From Cyclobacterium plantarum (GTDB lineage Bacteria > Bacteroidota > Bacteroidia > Cytophagales > Cyclobacteriaceae), in NCBI RefSeq assembly GCF_011290685.1, contig NZ_JAANYN010000003.1, positions 1 through 64,000 of the forward strand: a stretch of DNA of 64,000 nt, given 5' to 3'. The translations under genes and the position numbers were made by a program. Positions 8,102 to 16,700 of the stretch are shown in pieces. The stretch's first letter is position 1; every line of letters begins with the position of its first letter. Under the pieces are notes generated by a model that saw nothing but the letters and a program-made list of their open reading frames with translations, did no database searches and was not told where the DNA came from.

Positions 8102-8433
8102 ATTACCATGACAAAAAATTCAAGCCGGTATCCAACAGCGAAAACGGCGAAACTTCCCAAGAGACCCTGTTTCATTATCAACAGGAAGGGAATATACTGA
8201 CATCCCTTTATCAGGGAGGAAAAATCAAAAAGGGCCATCTTATTGGTCTGGTGGACGAAAATGGTCACATTGACATGCGGTACCATCAGGTCAATGTGAA
8301 GGGAGAACTGATGACGGGTGTCTGCCGTTCCCGACCGGAAATTATGGAAAACGGGAAAATCAGGTTGCACGAAGAATGGCAGTGGACATCCGGTGACCAC
8401 AGTCGGGGGACATCAATGCTTGAAGAGGTTTAG
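8098..8433 (+). CDS. Small conserved protein of the type often labelled N-acetylglutamate synthase
   Basis: A 111-residue soluble protein starting at the ATGA overlap with the upstream methyltransferase. It is rich in beta-strand-like segments: TLFHYQQEGNILTSLYQGG, HLIGLVDENGHIDMRYHQVN and KIRLHEEWQWTSGDHSRGTS. Similar short proteins in Bacteroidota are often called N-acetylglutamate synthase-like in databases, but no acetyltransferase motif is visible, so that label should not be trusted. The tight coupling suggests a role linked to the methyltransferase. Function unknown. Confidence 0.65.
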   Translation: MNYHDKKFKPVSNSENGETSQETLFHYQQEGNILTSLYQGGKIKKGHLIGLVDENGHIDMRYHQVNVKGELMTGVCRSRPEIMENGKIRLHEEWQWTSGDHSRGTSMLEEV

Positions 8434-8441
8434 CTCCTACC

Positions 8442-8471
8442 CGATAGGTAAAAATTTCTAATCGATAGGTA
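8442..8471. repeat. Direct repeat CGATAGGTA, 21-base spacing
   Basis: Two exact copies of CGATAGGTA at 8442-8450 and 8463-8471, start-to-start distance 21 bases (two helical turns). The first copy is flanked so that TACC and GGTA form a small inverted repeat. They lie about 100 bases before the epimerase ATG, where a tandem activator site could sit. No specific regulator is implied. Confidence 0.4.
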
Positions 8472-8572
8472 TTCATTGACCTTGAAGTTTGTTTTGGAGA
8501 AATAAAATTCTCTGGACCTGGCAGTACATTAGGATCAATTGTATTAAATTGAAGAAATTTAACTTTAAAGCA

Positions 8573-9487
8573 ATGTTACACACCATTCTTGGATCCTCAG
8601 GCAATATCGGAATGCAATTGGCAAAAGACCTGAGTAAGTATACCGATAATATCCGGCTGGTCAGCAGAAACCCCAAGCCCATTCATGGGGAGGAATCCTT
8701 GTTAAAGGCTGATTTGTTAGTGGGGAGCCAGGTAGATGCGGCTGTGGAAGGATCGGATACGGTCTACCTGGTTGCCGGAATTACTTACAAAACCCGGTTG
8801 TGGCAGGAGCAATGGCCGCTTATCATGGAAAACACGATCCAAGCCTGCCAGAGGTATGGGGCTAAATTGGTCTTTTTCGATAATATGTATTGTTATGATC
8901 CAGGCCATGTAGGGCACCTTACGGAAGAAACTCCGGTCAACCCCCAAAGTAATAAGGGCAAAGTCCGGGCAGAAATTGCGCAGATGATTATGGATGAGGT
9001 GGAATCAGGTACACTAAAAGCCATGATTGTGCGAGCCGCTGATTTTTATGGTCCCGATGCTAAACTCAGTATGCTGAATGAGTCTGTAATCAACCGGATG
9101 AAGGCCGGTAAAACAGCCCAGTGGTTGTATAGCAAAGAGCGAAAACATTCGTTCACCTATATTCCTGATGCTGCTTTTGCCACTGCCTTTTTGGCCCAAC
9201 AAGAGGAAGCCTGGAACCAGGTATGGCACCTGCCTACTTCAGACCGCTACCCCACTGCACAGGAATGTGTGGATATACTGGCCAAAGAACTGGGCGTCCC
9301 TCCGAAATTACAGGTATTGCCGGGTTTTATGGTAAGTATTTTGGCGGTATTTATTCCATTGCTCAAAGAGATCAAAGAGCTCAGGTACCAATTGGATCAG
9401 GACTATTGTTTTGATTCCGGCAAAATTGAAAAGGCTTACGGATTAAAGGCCACGGATTTGGAAAAGGGACTGAAAAGTTGCGTTTAA
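8573..9487 (+). CDS. NAD(P)-dependent epimerase/dehydratase-like oxidoreductase
   Basis: A 304-residue Rossmann protein of the extended/atypical short-chain dehydrogenase type. The ATG at 8573 places the nucleotide-binding motif right at the N-terminus (HTILGSSGNIGMQLAKDL, a GxxGxxG variant); an earlier frame start at 8489 adds residues with no homology-like features. SLLKADLLVGSQVDAAVEGSDTVYLVAG matches the NAD-binding beta-strand and acidic region, VFFDNMYCYDP replaces the usual YxxxK context, and RAADFYGPDA is family-typical. The substrate may be a nucleotide sugar or another small molecule. A pair of direct repeats lies upstream. Confidence 0.82.
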   Translation: MLHTILGSSGNIGMQLAKDLSKYTDNIRLVSRNPKPIHGEESLLKADLLVGSQVDAAVEGSDTVYLVAGITYKTRLWQEQWPLIMENTIQACQRYGAKLVFFDNMYCYDPGHVGHLTEETPVNPQSNKGKVRAEIAQMIMDEVESGTLKAMIVRAADFYGPDAKLSMLNESVINRMKAGKTAQWLYSKERKHSFTYIPDAAFATAFLAQQEEAWNQVWHLPTSDRYPTAQECVDILAKELGVPPKLQVLPGFMVSILAVFIPLLKEIKELRYQLDQDYCFDSGKIEKAYGLKATDLEKGLKSCV

Positions 9488-9496
9488 ATTTAACTC

Positions 9497-9847
9497 TTAG
9501 TCGATGTCAAAAACATAACTTTTCATGGTTTTGATTTTGGGATCTTTAAATCCGTTAAAGGTATAGATATCGCAAAAGGAGTAATTTTTCCCATCCGGCG
9601 TGATCATGCTGCCCTCCACTACAGCTTCTTTCCCATGTGTAATCAGGTGGCGGATTTCCAGTTTCATGGGCTGAGGAGAGGCCATTTCCTGAAGGCTTTT
9701 AGCAAACTGACCCTTACCTTTGATGATTTTGTCCCCCACAATGGTCCATTCGATATCTTCTGAGACAGCATCCAGTATGAATGCCACCTCACTGTTGGCA
9801 AAAGCCAGGTTTAATTTTCTCAGAAATTCTTTTTGTTTCGTTTCCAT
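9497..9847 (-). CDS. SnoaL/NTF2-like fold protein
   Basis: A 116-residue protein with the cone-shaped NTF2 fold pattern: an N-terminal helix pair (KEFLRKLNLAFANSEVAFILDAVSED), then IEWTIVGDKIIKGKGQFAKSLQEM, and C-terminal beta strands VVEGSMITPDGKNYSFCDIYTF. Such proteins can be enzymes, binding proteins or immunity-like factors; no catalytic set is clear here. It is last in a minus-strand group with two VOC proteins and probably shares their transcript. Confidence 0.75.
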   Translation of the reverse strand: METKQKEFLRKLNLAFANSEVAFILDAVSEDIEWTIVGDKIIKGKGQFAKSLQEMASPQPMKLEIRHLITHGKEAVVEGSMITPDGKNYSFCDIYTFNGFKDPKIKTMKSYVFDID

Positions 9848-9901
9848 AGGCTATGTTCTTTTTTCTATGATGGATCATTGTCTGTAAGTTTTCGGCACGG
9901 G

Positions 9902-10810
9902 TCATTGTGCTATGGCTTTTTCCAGTAACCTGATATCAAGTTTCTTCATGGGCATAAAGGCAGCCATCAATTTACCCGCCTTTTCGGGATCTCTCATGCC
10001 TGCTGACAACATGCTGGGTACAACCTGCCAGGATACGCCATATTGGTCGTAGAGCCATCCACACTGCACCTCATCACCTTCCCCTTGGGTCAGTTTATCC
10101 CAGTAATAATCAATTTCCTCCTGTGTATCGCAGGTAATGATAAAGGAGACAGCAGGTGTAATGTCAAATTGGTGTGCCAGTGAACTCTCCATCATCATGA
10201 AGGTATTGGTGCCCAGGTAAAATTGCGCATGCTTGACCTTTCCGGTTTCATCCGGATCCAGCTCCTCGTACCTGGCTATTCCTTCCAGGGAAGCAGGTTG
10301 GAATATTTCCAAATAAAAATTTATAGCAGTCTCTACCTTTCCGAATTTTTGCCCGACAAACATCAGTGAGGGGACAAATTTTTGTTTTACATCTGAAAGT
10401 TTTCCCAGAGAGATCTGCCAGGAAAGCCCATACCGATCATTCAGCCAGCCATATTTTTCGCTCCAGGGGTATTGGTCATAGGGCATCAGAACACTGCCCC
10501 CTTCGGCCAAAGCTTTCCATACCTTATCCGCTTCTTCCGGCGTTTCGCAAGTGACGAAAAAGGAAATTCCCGGACTGTGATGATACATGGGTCCCCCGTT
10601 CAGGGCCAGAAATTCCTGTCCGTGAAGGGTAAAATTGACCGACAAGGCAGTGCCTTCAGGTTTTTTGTGGTATTCAGCAGCCTCCTTTCCATATCTGGAG
10701 ATCGAGGTTATGGTTGCCTCACCAAAAACTGCCGCGTAGAAATTTACAGCTGATTCAGCTTCCTGCTCAAACCATAAGCAAGGAACAATAGGGCTTTTTA
10801 GTTGGTGCAT
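9902..10810 (-). CDS. Tandem VOC-domain (PhnB/glyoxalase-like) protein
   Basis: A 302-residue protein made of two consecutive PhnB-like vicinal-oxygen-chelate domains. Domain 1 (about residues 5-135) has VPCLWFEQEAESAVNFY, FLALNGGPMYHHSPGISFFV and a GWLNDRYGLSWQI end; domain 2 (about 145-270) repeats the pattern with VPSLMFVGQKFGKVETAINFY, MMMESSLAHQFDITPAVSFI and GWLYDQYGVSWQVVP. This arrangement is common in proteins annotated as 3-demethylubiquinone methyltransferase-like, a label inherited from PhnB-like proteins rather than proven. It lies 11 bases after a single-domain homologue, so they form one operon. Activity unknown. Confidence 0.85.
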   Translation of the reverse strand: MHQLKSPIVPCLWFEQEAESAVNFYAAVFGEATITSISRYGKEAAEYHKKPEGTALSVNFTLHGQEFLALNGGPMYHHSPGISFFVTCETPEEADKVWKALAEGGSVLMPYDQYPWSEKYGWLNDRYGLSWQISLGKLSDVKQKFVPSLMFVGQKFGKVETAINFYLEIFQPASLEGIARYEELDPDETGKVKHAQFYLGTNTFMMMESSLAHQFDITPAVSFIITCDTQEEIDYYWDKLTQGEGDEVQCGWLYDQYGVSWQVVPSMLSAGMRDPEKAGKLMAAFMPMKKLDIRLLEKAIAQ

Positions 10811-10821
10811 GTTAAGAATAT

Positions 10822-11256
10822 TTAGGTTGATGGGTTTTCATTTTCTGGTTTCTTTTCAAAATCCAGCATCCAGACTTTTCCAAAGCTATCCCGCACCACA
10901 GCAAAAAGGGAACCCCAAAAAGATTCCTTTAAATCATCGATAATTGTTCCATTTTCACTGAGCCTTTCATAAACTTTCCGGATATCATCCTCTGTATCAA
11001 AACTGATAGCGAGAGAAACTTCACTTCCTGATTTGAAACCATCAGGGGGAGTCATGTCGGTTGCCATAAAGAGGAAATTGTCTCCGGTTAAGCTGGCGTG
11101 AACAATGTGCCCTTCTTTCCCTTTGGGGCATTGTGAAGCCATGGGAGATTCCCCGAAGGTCTGGAATTGAAGATCTCCCCCAAAACAGGCTTTGTAAAAG
11201 GTCATGGCCTCCCGGCAATTTCCATTGAATCCAAGGTAAGGGTTTATCGTTTTCAT
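10822..11256 (-). CDS. Single-domain VOC protein, PhnB-like
   Basis: A 144-residue vicinal-oxygen-chelate protein: NPYLGFNGNCREAMTFYKACFG opens the first beta-alpha unit, followed by KEGHIVHASLTGDNFLFMATD and a C-terminal WGSLFAVVRDSFGKVWMLDF strand. It is the first gene of a minus-strand trio (two VOC proteins, one NTF2-like protein) and faces away from the GlxA-type regulator at 11517, which may control the trio. Catalysis is not established for this family branch. Confidence 0.82.
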   Translation of the reverse strand: MKTINPYLGFNGNCREAMTFYKACFGGDLQFQTFGESPMASQCPKGKEGHIVHASLTGDNFLFMATDMTPPDGFKSGSEVSLAISFDTEDDIRKVYERLSENGTIIDDLKESFWGSLFAVVRDSFGKVWMLDFEKKPENENPST

Positions 11257-11432
11257 TATTTTGGGTTTTCGAGAGTTCCTGTTATTTTCGAATTGATTAC
11301 TACAAACTTAATACAATTAAAAGAATGATCAACTGTGTTAATCCGACAAAGTAACGGGTTGAATGCGACAGGATTATACCGTATCTTTAGGGCATGAAAT
11401 AGCGCATGATGAGAACGCAACACACTGGGATG

Positions 11433-11450
11433 CCCCGATAGCTATTGGGG
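11433..11450. repeat. REP-like palindrome CCCCGATAG...
   Basis: An 18-base near-perfect palindrome (CCCCGATAGCTATTGGGG, one mismatched pair). Palindromes built on CGATAGCTATCG are, to my knowledge, common dispersed intergenic repeats in Bacteroidota genomes. It lies in the intergenic region upstream of the GlxA-type regulator. Confidence 0.5.
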
Positions 11451-11465
11451 AAACCATGCGACCCG

Positions 11466-11481
11466 CCTGCCGTTAGGCAGG
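11466..11481. repeat. REP-like hairpin CCTGCC-GTTA-GGCAGG
   Basis: A perfect six-base-pair stem with a four-base loop, 15 bases after the preceding palindrome. The pairing of these two hairpins resembles a two-unit intergenic repeat element. It lies 35 bases before the regulator ATG, so it would form structure in the 5' leader if the promoter is further upstream. Confidence 0.45.
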
Positions 11482-11516
11482 GATTCCATATGGCCGCTTA
11501 AAACAATTGAAATCAT

Positions 11517-12482
11517 ATGAAAAATGTGCATATTCTTGTCCCGGAAACGGCAGTGCCTGCTGCGATCGTTGATCCCCAGTACATGTTTACAGCCATCAAT
11601 GGTTTTTTGACAGGAGCGGGCCAGGCTCCCTGTTTCAGAGTGCACTTGGTGGGGGCCAAACCCGAGATAAATCTCAGTAATGGCTTATTGCTTATCAGGC
11701 CTGATCGGTTGATGCGGGAAATAGAAAAATCAGATCTGATCATTATTCCGGCCATCAGCGGAGATATCAACCAGGCCATAGAAAAAAACAAGGACATGAT
11801 TCAATGGATCACCGGGCAATACCAACGCGGAGCAGAAGTGGCCAGCTTGTGCATAGGAGCTTTTATTCTGGCCGCTACCGGACTTCTTAAAGGCAAAACC
11901 TGCTCCACACACTGGATGCATGCGCCAACGTTTCGGTCGATGTTTCCGGATGTGAATTTGGTAGATGACCGGGTCATCAGCGAGCAAAACGGCCTGTACT
12001 CCAGTGGAGGGGCCAATGCATACTGGAGTCTCTTGCTCTATTTGGTGGAAAAATACACCAGCCGGGAGATGGCAGTTTTGGCCTCCAAATATTTTTTGCT
12101 GGACATAGAGAAAAGCAGCCAACTGCCTTTTAGTATTTTCAAGGGGCAAAAAACGCACGAGGATGAGGTGATTCTGGCTGCTCAGGAATACCTGGAGAAA
12201 TATTATGATCAGAAAATCACGGTAGAAGCTGTGGCAGAAAGGTTTGGACTGGGCCGGAGGACCCTGGAGCGGCGATTCAAACAGGCCACCAGCAATACGA
12301 TCCTGGAATACATGCAGCGCATCAAAATTGAAGCAGCCAAAAAACAACTGGAATCAGGCAGAAAGACGGTGAGTGAGATCATGTATGATGTTGGATACAA
12401 TGACCCCAAAGCTTTCCGGGAAGTCTTCAAAAAATACACCGATATGTCTCCTTTGGATTACAAGGTGAAATTTTCGGGGTAA
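11517..12482 (+). CDS. GlxA-family AraC-type transcriptional regulator
   Basis: A 321-residue regulator with two domains. The first (about residues 1-190) is DJ-1/PfpI-like: VHILVPETAVPAAIVDPQ, SDLIIIPAISGDI and the nucleophile-elbow-like ASLCIGAFILA with its cysteine. The second (about 215-315) is an AraC double helix-turn-helix: ITVEAVAERFGLGRRTLERRFKQA and TVSEIMYDVGYNDPKAFREVFKKY with the final SPLDYK. GlxA-type proteins are transcription factors; the sensed ligand cannot be read. It is divergent from the VOC/NTF2 genes, its most likely target, with two REP-like hairpins in between. Confidence 0.9.
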   Translation: MKNVHILVPETAVPAAIVDPQYMFTAINGFLTGAGQAPCFRVHLVGAKPEINLSNGLLLIRPDRLMREIEKSDLIIIPAISGDINQAIEKNKDMIQWITGQYQRGAEVASLCIGAFILAATGLLKGKTCSTHWMHAPTFRSMFPDVNLVDDRVISEQNGLYSSGGANAYWSLLLYLVEKYTSREMAVLASKYFLLDIEKSSQLPFSIFKGQKTHEDEVILAAQEYLEKYYDQKITVEAVAERFGLGRRTLERRFKQATSNTILEYMQRIKIEAAKKQLESGRKTVSEIMYDVGYNDPKAFREVFKKYTDMSPLDYKVKFSG

Positions 12483-12772
12483 AAAGAGTTTAATTTTTTC
12501 AAAAGGCGGATTCGCAATAGTGTCTTTTTTCATTTTGTTGCTGGATCAATAAATCTGTGTCCTAAAATGAATTTTGCATAAAAAAATTTGTAATTCAAAT
12601 ATTATAATAATATTTTTATACAGCATTTATCAAGCACGTTGATTACAGCGTAGGAATAATTATCCTTCTTTTAGTTTGGTGTATTGGAGTATTTCCGGTT
12701 TAAAATCCATATTGCCATTATGGCATTTTGAGTTTCATTTCTATAATTGAAAGACAATTAAATTATTTTAAT

Positions 12773-13768
12773 ATGAATAAATACTGGTTTTTAGTTCCTT
12801 TGTTTTTAATAGTTAGTGGCAGTTATGTGAAGGCAGGTATTTGGAGGGTAAACAACCAATTTGAGACAGACAAAACCCAACGCATTTTTTCCCAGCTGGC
12901 ACCGCTAAACGATGATGCCGACGTTTTGCCGGGAGATACCATCCACCTGGAGGGATCGCCCGTTAGGTATAATAATTTCACCTGCACCAAAAGGTTAATC
13001 ATCATAGGTCCCGGATATTTTCTAACCGAAAATCCGGAAACCCAGGCCCGGGCAGAAGAAGCGACTATTCCCAGCATTAGATTTAATCCCGGTTCCGAGG
13101 GTTCTCTGGTAATGGGAGTGGTGTTTGATTATACCAGCAGCAGCGGGATTTTTGTTGCTACCAACAATATCACCATTCAGCGTTGTTACATGAGGGGTGG
13201 GGTGACCATCACTGATCAGACCGGTATCCGCGTGTTTCAGAATTATATGCTTGGTGACGTTGGTGGCTATACTTCAAGTACCGTTTTCAGTGATGTAGTG
13301 GTCCGCAACAATCTCTTTATTGGAGGAACGTTTAATACGCGAAGCGGTAGCTTCTCGATTTGTGAAAACAATATCTTTACCGGAAATAATATCACGATTA
13401 GTGCTGCCTCCTTCCGTAACAATATTATTACAAATGCAAACGCCACTGTCACGATTACCTCGGGTAGTTTGCAAAATAACCTGGCAGCAGGCGGTCAGCT
13501 AGGAAATGAGAATGGAAATATGGCGATAGATGCCAACAGCGTTTTTGTGGAGGCTGGCAGTACGGACGGGCAATATCAATTGGCACAAAATTCACCGGCC
13601 AGAGCAGCCGGATTTGATGGTGTGGATGCCGGTGCATTTGGTGGCGGTTCCGGCTATCGCTTGTCCGGATTACCGCCGATTCCTCTGGTATATGATCTAC
13701 GGGTGGATGACAGTGGTAATCTGGAGACCGGTGTGGGTATTCAGATCAAGGTAAAATCCAACCCCTAA
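12773..13768 (+). CDS. Exported beta-helix-like protein, partner of the giant T9SS protein
   Basis: A 331-residue secreted protein. The ATG at 12773 opens a clear signal peptide (KYWFLVPLFLIVSG...YVKAG), whereas an upstream frame start at 12728 would bury it. The body reads as many short repeated strands rich in Asn, Thr and Gly (NNITIQRCYMRGGVTIT, VVRNNLFIGGTF, ICENNIFTGNNITI), typical of right-handed parallel beta-helices of the pectate-lyase or NosD type. No catalytic acid cluster is evident. The last segment LVYDLRVDDSGNLETG has no obvious T9SS sorting domain. It ends four bases before the giant T9SS gene, so they form an operon. A surface binding or structural role is inferred. Confidence 0.75.
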   Translation: MNKYWFLVPLFLIVSGSYVKAGIWRVNNQFETDKTQRIFSQLAPLNDDADVLPGDTIHLEGSPVRYNNFTCTKRLIIIGPGYFLTENPETQARAEEATIPSIRFNPGSEGSLVMGVVFDYTSSSGIFVATNNITIQRCYMRGGVTITDQTGIRVFQNYMLGDVGGYTSSTVFSDVVVRNNLFIGGTFNTRSGSFSICENNIFTGNNITISAASFRNNIITNANATVTITSGSLQNNLAAGGQLGNENGNMAIDANSVFVEAGSTDGQYQLAQNSPARAAGFDGVDAGAFGGGSGYRLSGLPPIPLVYDLRVDDSGNLETGVGIQIKVKSNP

Positions 13769-13772
13769 GGGC

Positions 13773-16700
13773 ATGTCAAAACGCTATTTGGCTTTATTTT
13801 TTAGCTTTTTGTATGCCTTGCTCGCTGATGCGCAAGAAATACAGCGGATGGAATATTTTTTCAATGCCGACCCTGGATTTGGAGCTGCCATTCCACTTGA
13901 TATTACACAGGCCGACCGGATTTCGACCGCATTTACCTTGTCAACCAATGAATTGGAATCCGGTATGCATCAACTGTTTATCCGGGTGAGGGACGAACAA
14001 GGTAACTGGTCGATGACCAGCTCCCGGATTTTTTTTATCGATCCCATCCCCGCGGCAAACCTACATCTGCAAAGTCTGGAATATTTTATAGATGCCGACC
14101 CCGGTTTTGGGAATGGGACCCCCATAAATGTAGAAAACCAATCCACTATAGCGCTTGATCTTACCGGAGACTTATCGGATAGGAATTTGGATTTTGGTTT
14201 TCATCAGCTTTACATCAGAGCCCTGGACAATCAGGGAAGGTGGTCGCATACCACCAAACGTATTTTTTATCTTCAGCCGGGTACACCAGGCCTGGCCAGG
14301 ATTACCCGATTGGAATATTATTTGACTTCCGGGGAATACGTTTCCGGGCTCCGGCAATATTTGATCCCTGAACCTGCCACCACGGTGGATTTGGATTTTC
14401 AGGCCGACCTTTCATTCCTTCCGTCTGAAAACAACCAGTACCAGATGTCCATTTACGCTGTAAATGAAAGCGGTGCACGTAGTCTGGTGGAAACAAGGCC
14501 TGTGAATATTTGCGACGGAGAGCCGGCGAAAGCCGGATTTGAATTTGCCATCGGTGAAGGACGGATAGACCTCAGCAATACCTCAACTTCAGCAGACACC
14601 TTTCAGTGGATCATCGGAGAGGAAATTGTTGAGGAAAAAGACCACTTTTTTGAATTTGAGGGGCCCGGAAGGTACCCCGTCTCTCTGGTGGCAGCCAATA
14701 TTTGCAATCAGGACACACTTAGCCAGGTGATTGAGGTACCGGGCTTGCTGGATGTTTTTCCCAATACCGGTAGCATCCAACAAAAAGAAGCCAACCTGAC
14801 CATCACAGGCTTTGGATTGGATTCCCTGCCGCAGGTAATGCTGGAAGACGAAGGAGGAAACACTTATTTTCCGGTCTCAATGGTCAGGGCAGATACGATG
14901 CGGCTGCGGGCTGTATTTGATTTTTCACAGATGCCGTTGGGCGCCTACACCGTGCAGGTCGCCAACGAATCCTCCGGGGACACCCTCAGTTTGGGCACAT
15001 CTTTTACTTTGCTTGAAGGCGGGACCATTCCCTACGACCAATGGGTGGAGTTTGAACTGGCTCCTGACAGCACTTTTCGGGAATCCGTCCTGATTCCTGA
15101 ATCTGAAAAGTTGCTGGTCACTATGAAAAAAGCCGATCGTATTGGATACTCAGGTACCTGGCGGGGAGAATTGTCGCTTTATTTGGGCGAGGAGCTGGTC
15201 GGAAAAGCCCAGGGCAGTCCGGATTTTGACCTTGAATTAAAAAAGCCCTTATCAACACTCTATTCAATAGAGGTTCCCAATATCACCTCCAGGCCAATTA
15301 CCGGCAAGGTAAAGGTATCTTTTGCACCAGACTGGCTTCCTCTAAACGAATGGGCCACAGGAGAAATTCTAAGGCCCTACGGGTATGACTGGAAATATGT
15401 GGATATTGATGCTAATGTGGATACCTTGTTTTTTGAGACGGAGGGCTACGGATTATGGAGCACCATCGAGGTGTTTCAGGAAAGTCTATCCGAACCCATT
15501 GAATCCTGGTCATTCAGCAATATGGGAGCCGGCTATGCCATCAAGGGGCATATTTTATCCCCGGATGCCGGTAGATATTATATACGGTACAAGGATTCGG
15601 CAGTGTTGCAAAAAACCGAAAATGGAAACCAGGTAAGGGATTACCTGATTTATGCGGGAGTAAGTAGTGCCAAAGGAATTGATGTGGAAAATCGTTCTAT
15701 TGAAGCCTTATCTCAATACGAAATGGGCAGGGGAAAGAACACTATTGAACTGTCAGGCCGTGGTTTCAGCGAACAGGATTCAATTGTTTTGATGAACATG
15801 GTGGATTCAACCTACTATGGCATGCATACGGTCTTCCAATCAGGTAACCGACTGGTAGCCCATCAGGATTTTGGCCAATTGCCAGCTGGGGAATATTTGC
15901 TGGGCATTTACGGAGCACCTATCCAATTTCATGAGCAACCCCTAATAATAAAGCAGGAGGTAAAGCAGGAAGTTAAAGTGGAATTGATTGCCAGGGATCA
16001 GTTTAGAATCGGACGCTACCAAAAATTTGTAGTACGACTCACCAATCTCGGAAATGTGGATAAAAACTTTCTTTCCCTGTTTGTTTCAGGTATTCCGGCA
16101 GCAGCTAAAATCCGTTTTGATTCCGAAATCAGCACCATTGACGAGAGCATCTATCCACGGGACTCTTTATCTCAATTCGAAATTATTGAAGAGGAAATGG
16201 TCGTTCCCCTGTTTGTAAATAATTTACCTGCTGGGGAATCAATAGATATAGAAATGAGTATTTATCTTTCAAAAATGCAGGATTTCGAATTGCAGGTAGC
16301 CGTGGATGAGCTATTTGAAGAAAAGCTGGATGCATTGTCAAACGAGGGGTTGGGAGAATACATCCAAATGGTTTATGAACTGGACTCGTTATTTGAAGTG
16401 GTAAACGAATTGGAATCTCAAAGCCCCAATACCCGGAGAAATGACCTTATCGCTGATGCCATCAAATCAAGTTATGGATTAATATTCGAAAAAATTAATG
16501 AATTGGCCAATTCTCCAATTTCAAAAGAATGTTCACAGGAACTTGGTAAGTCTTTTGGCACCTTACTGGCGATGTATACCAAAGAAAATCGGGATAAAAT
16601 TATAAACCAGGTCAAAGACGGGGTAATGGATTTCTTTTTTGGTGGATGGGGGGATTGTATTTCCAAATCTACAAGTACCCTAAAAAACAATATTTGGGAT

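Noticed and set aside
11730-12347. Long minus-strand frame inside the GlxA-type regulator
   Set aside because: It is antisense to a protein with full domain motifs and is explained by codon bias of the true gene.
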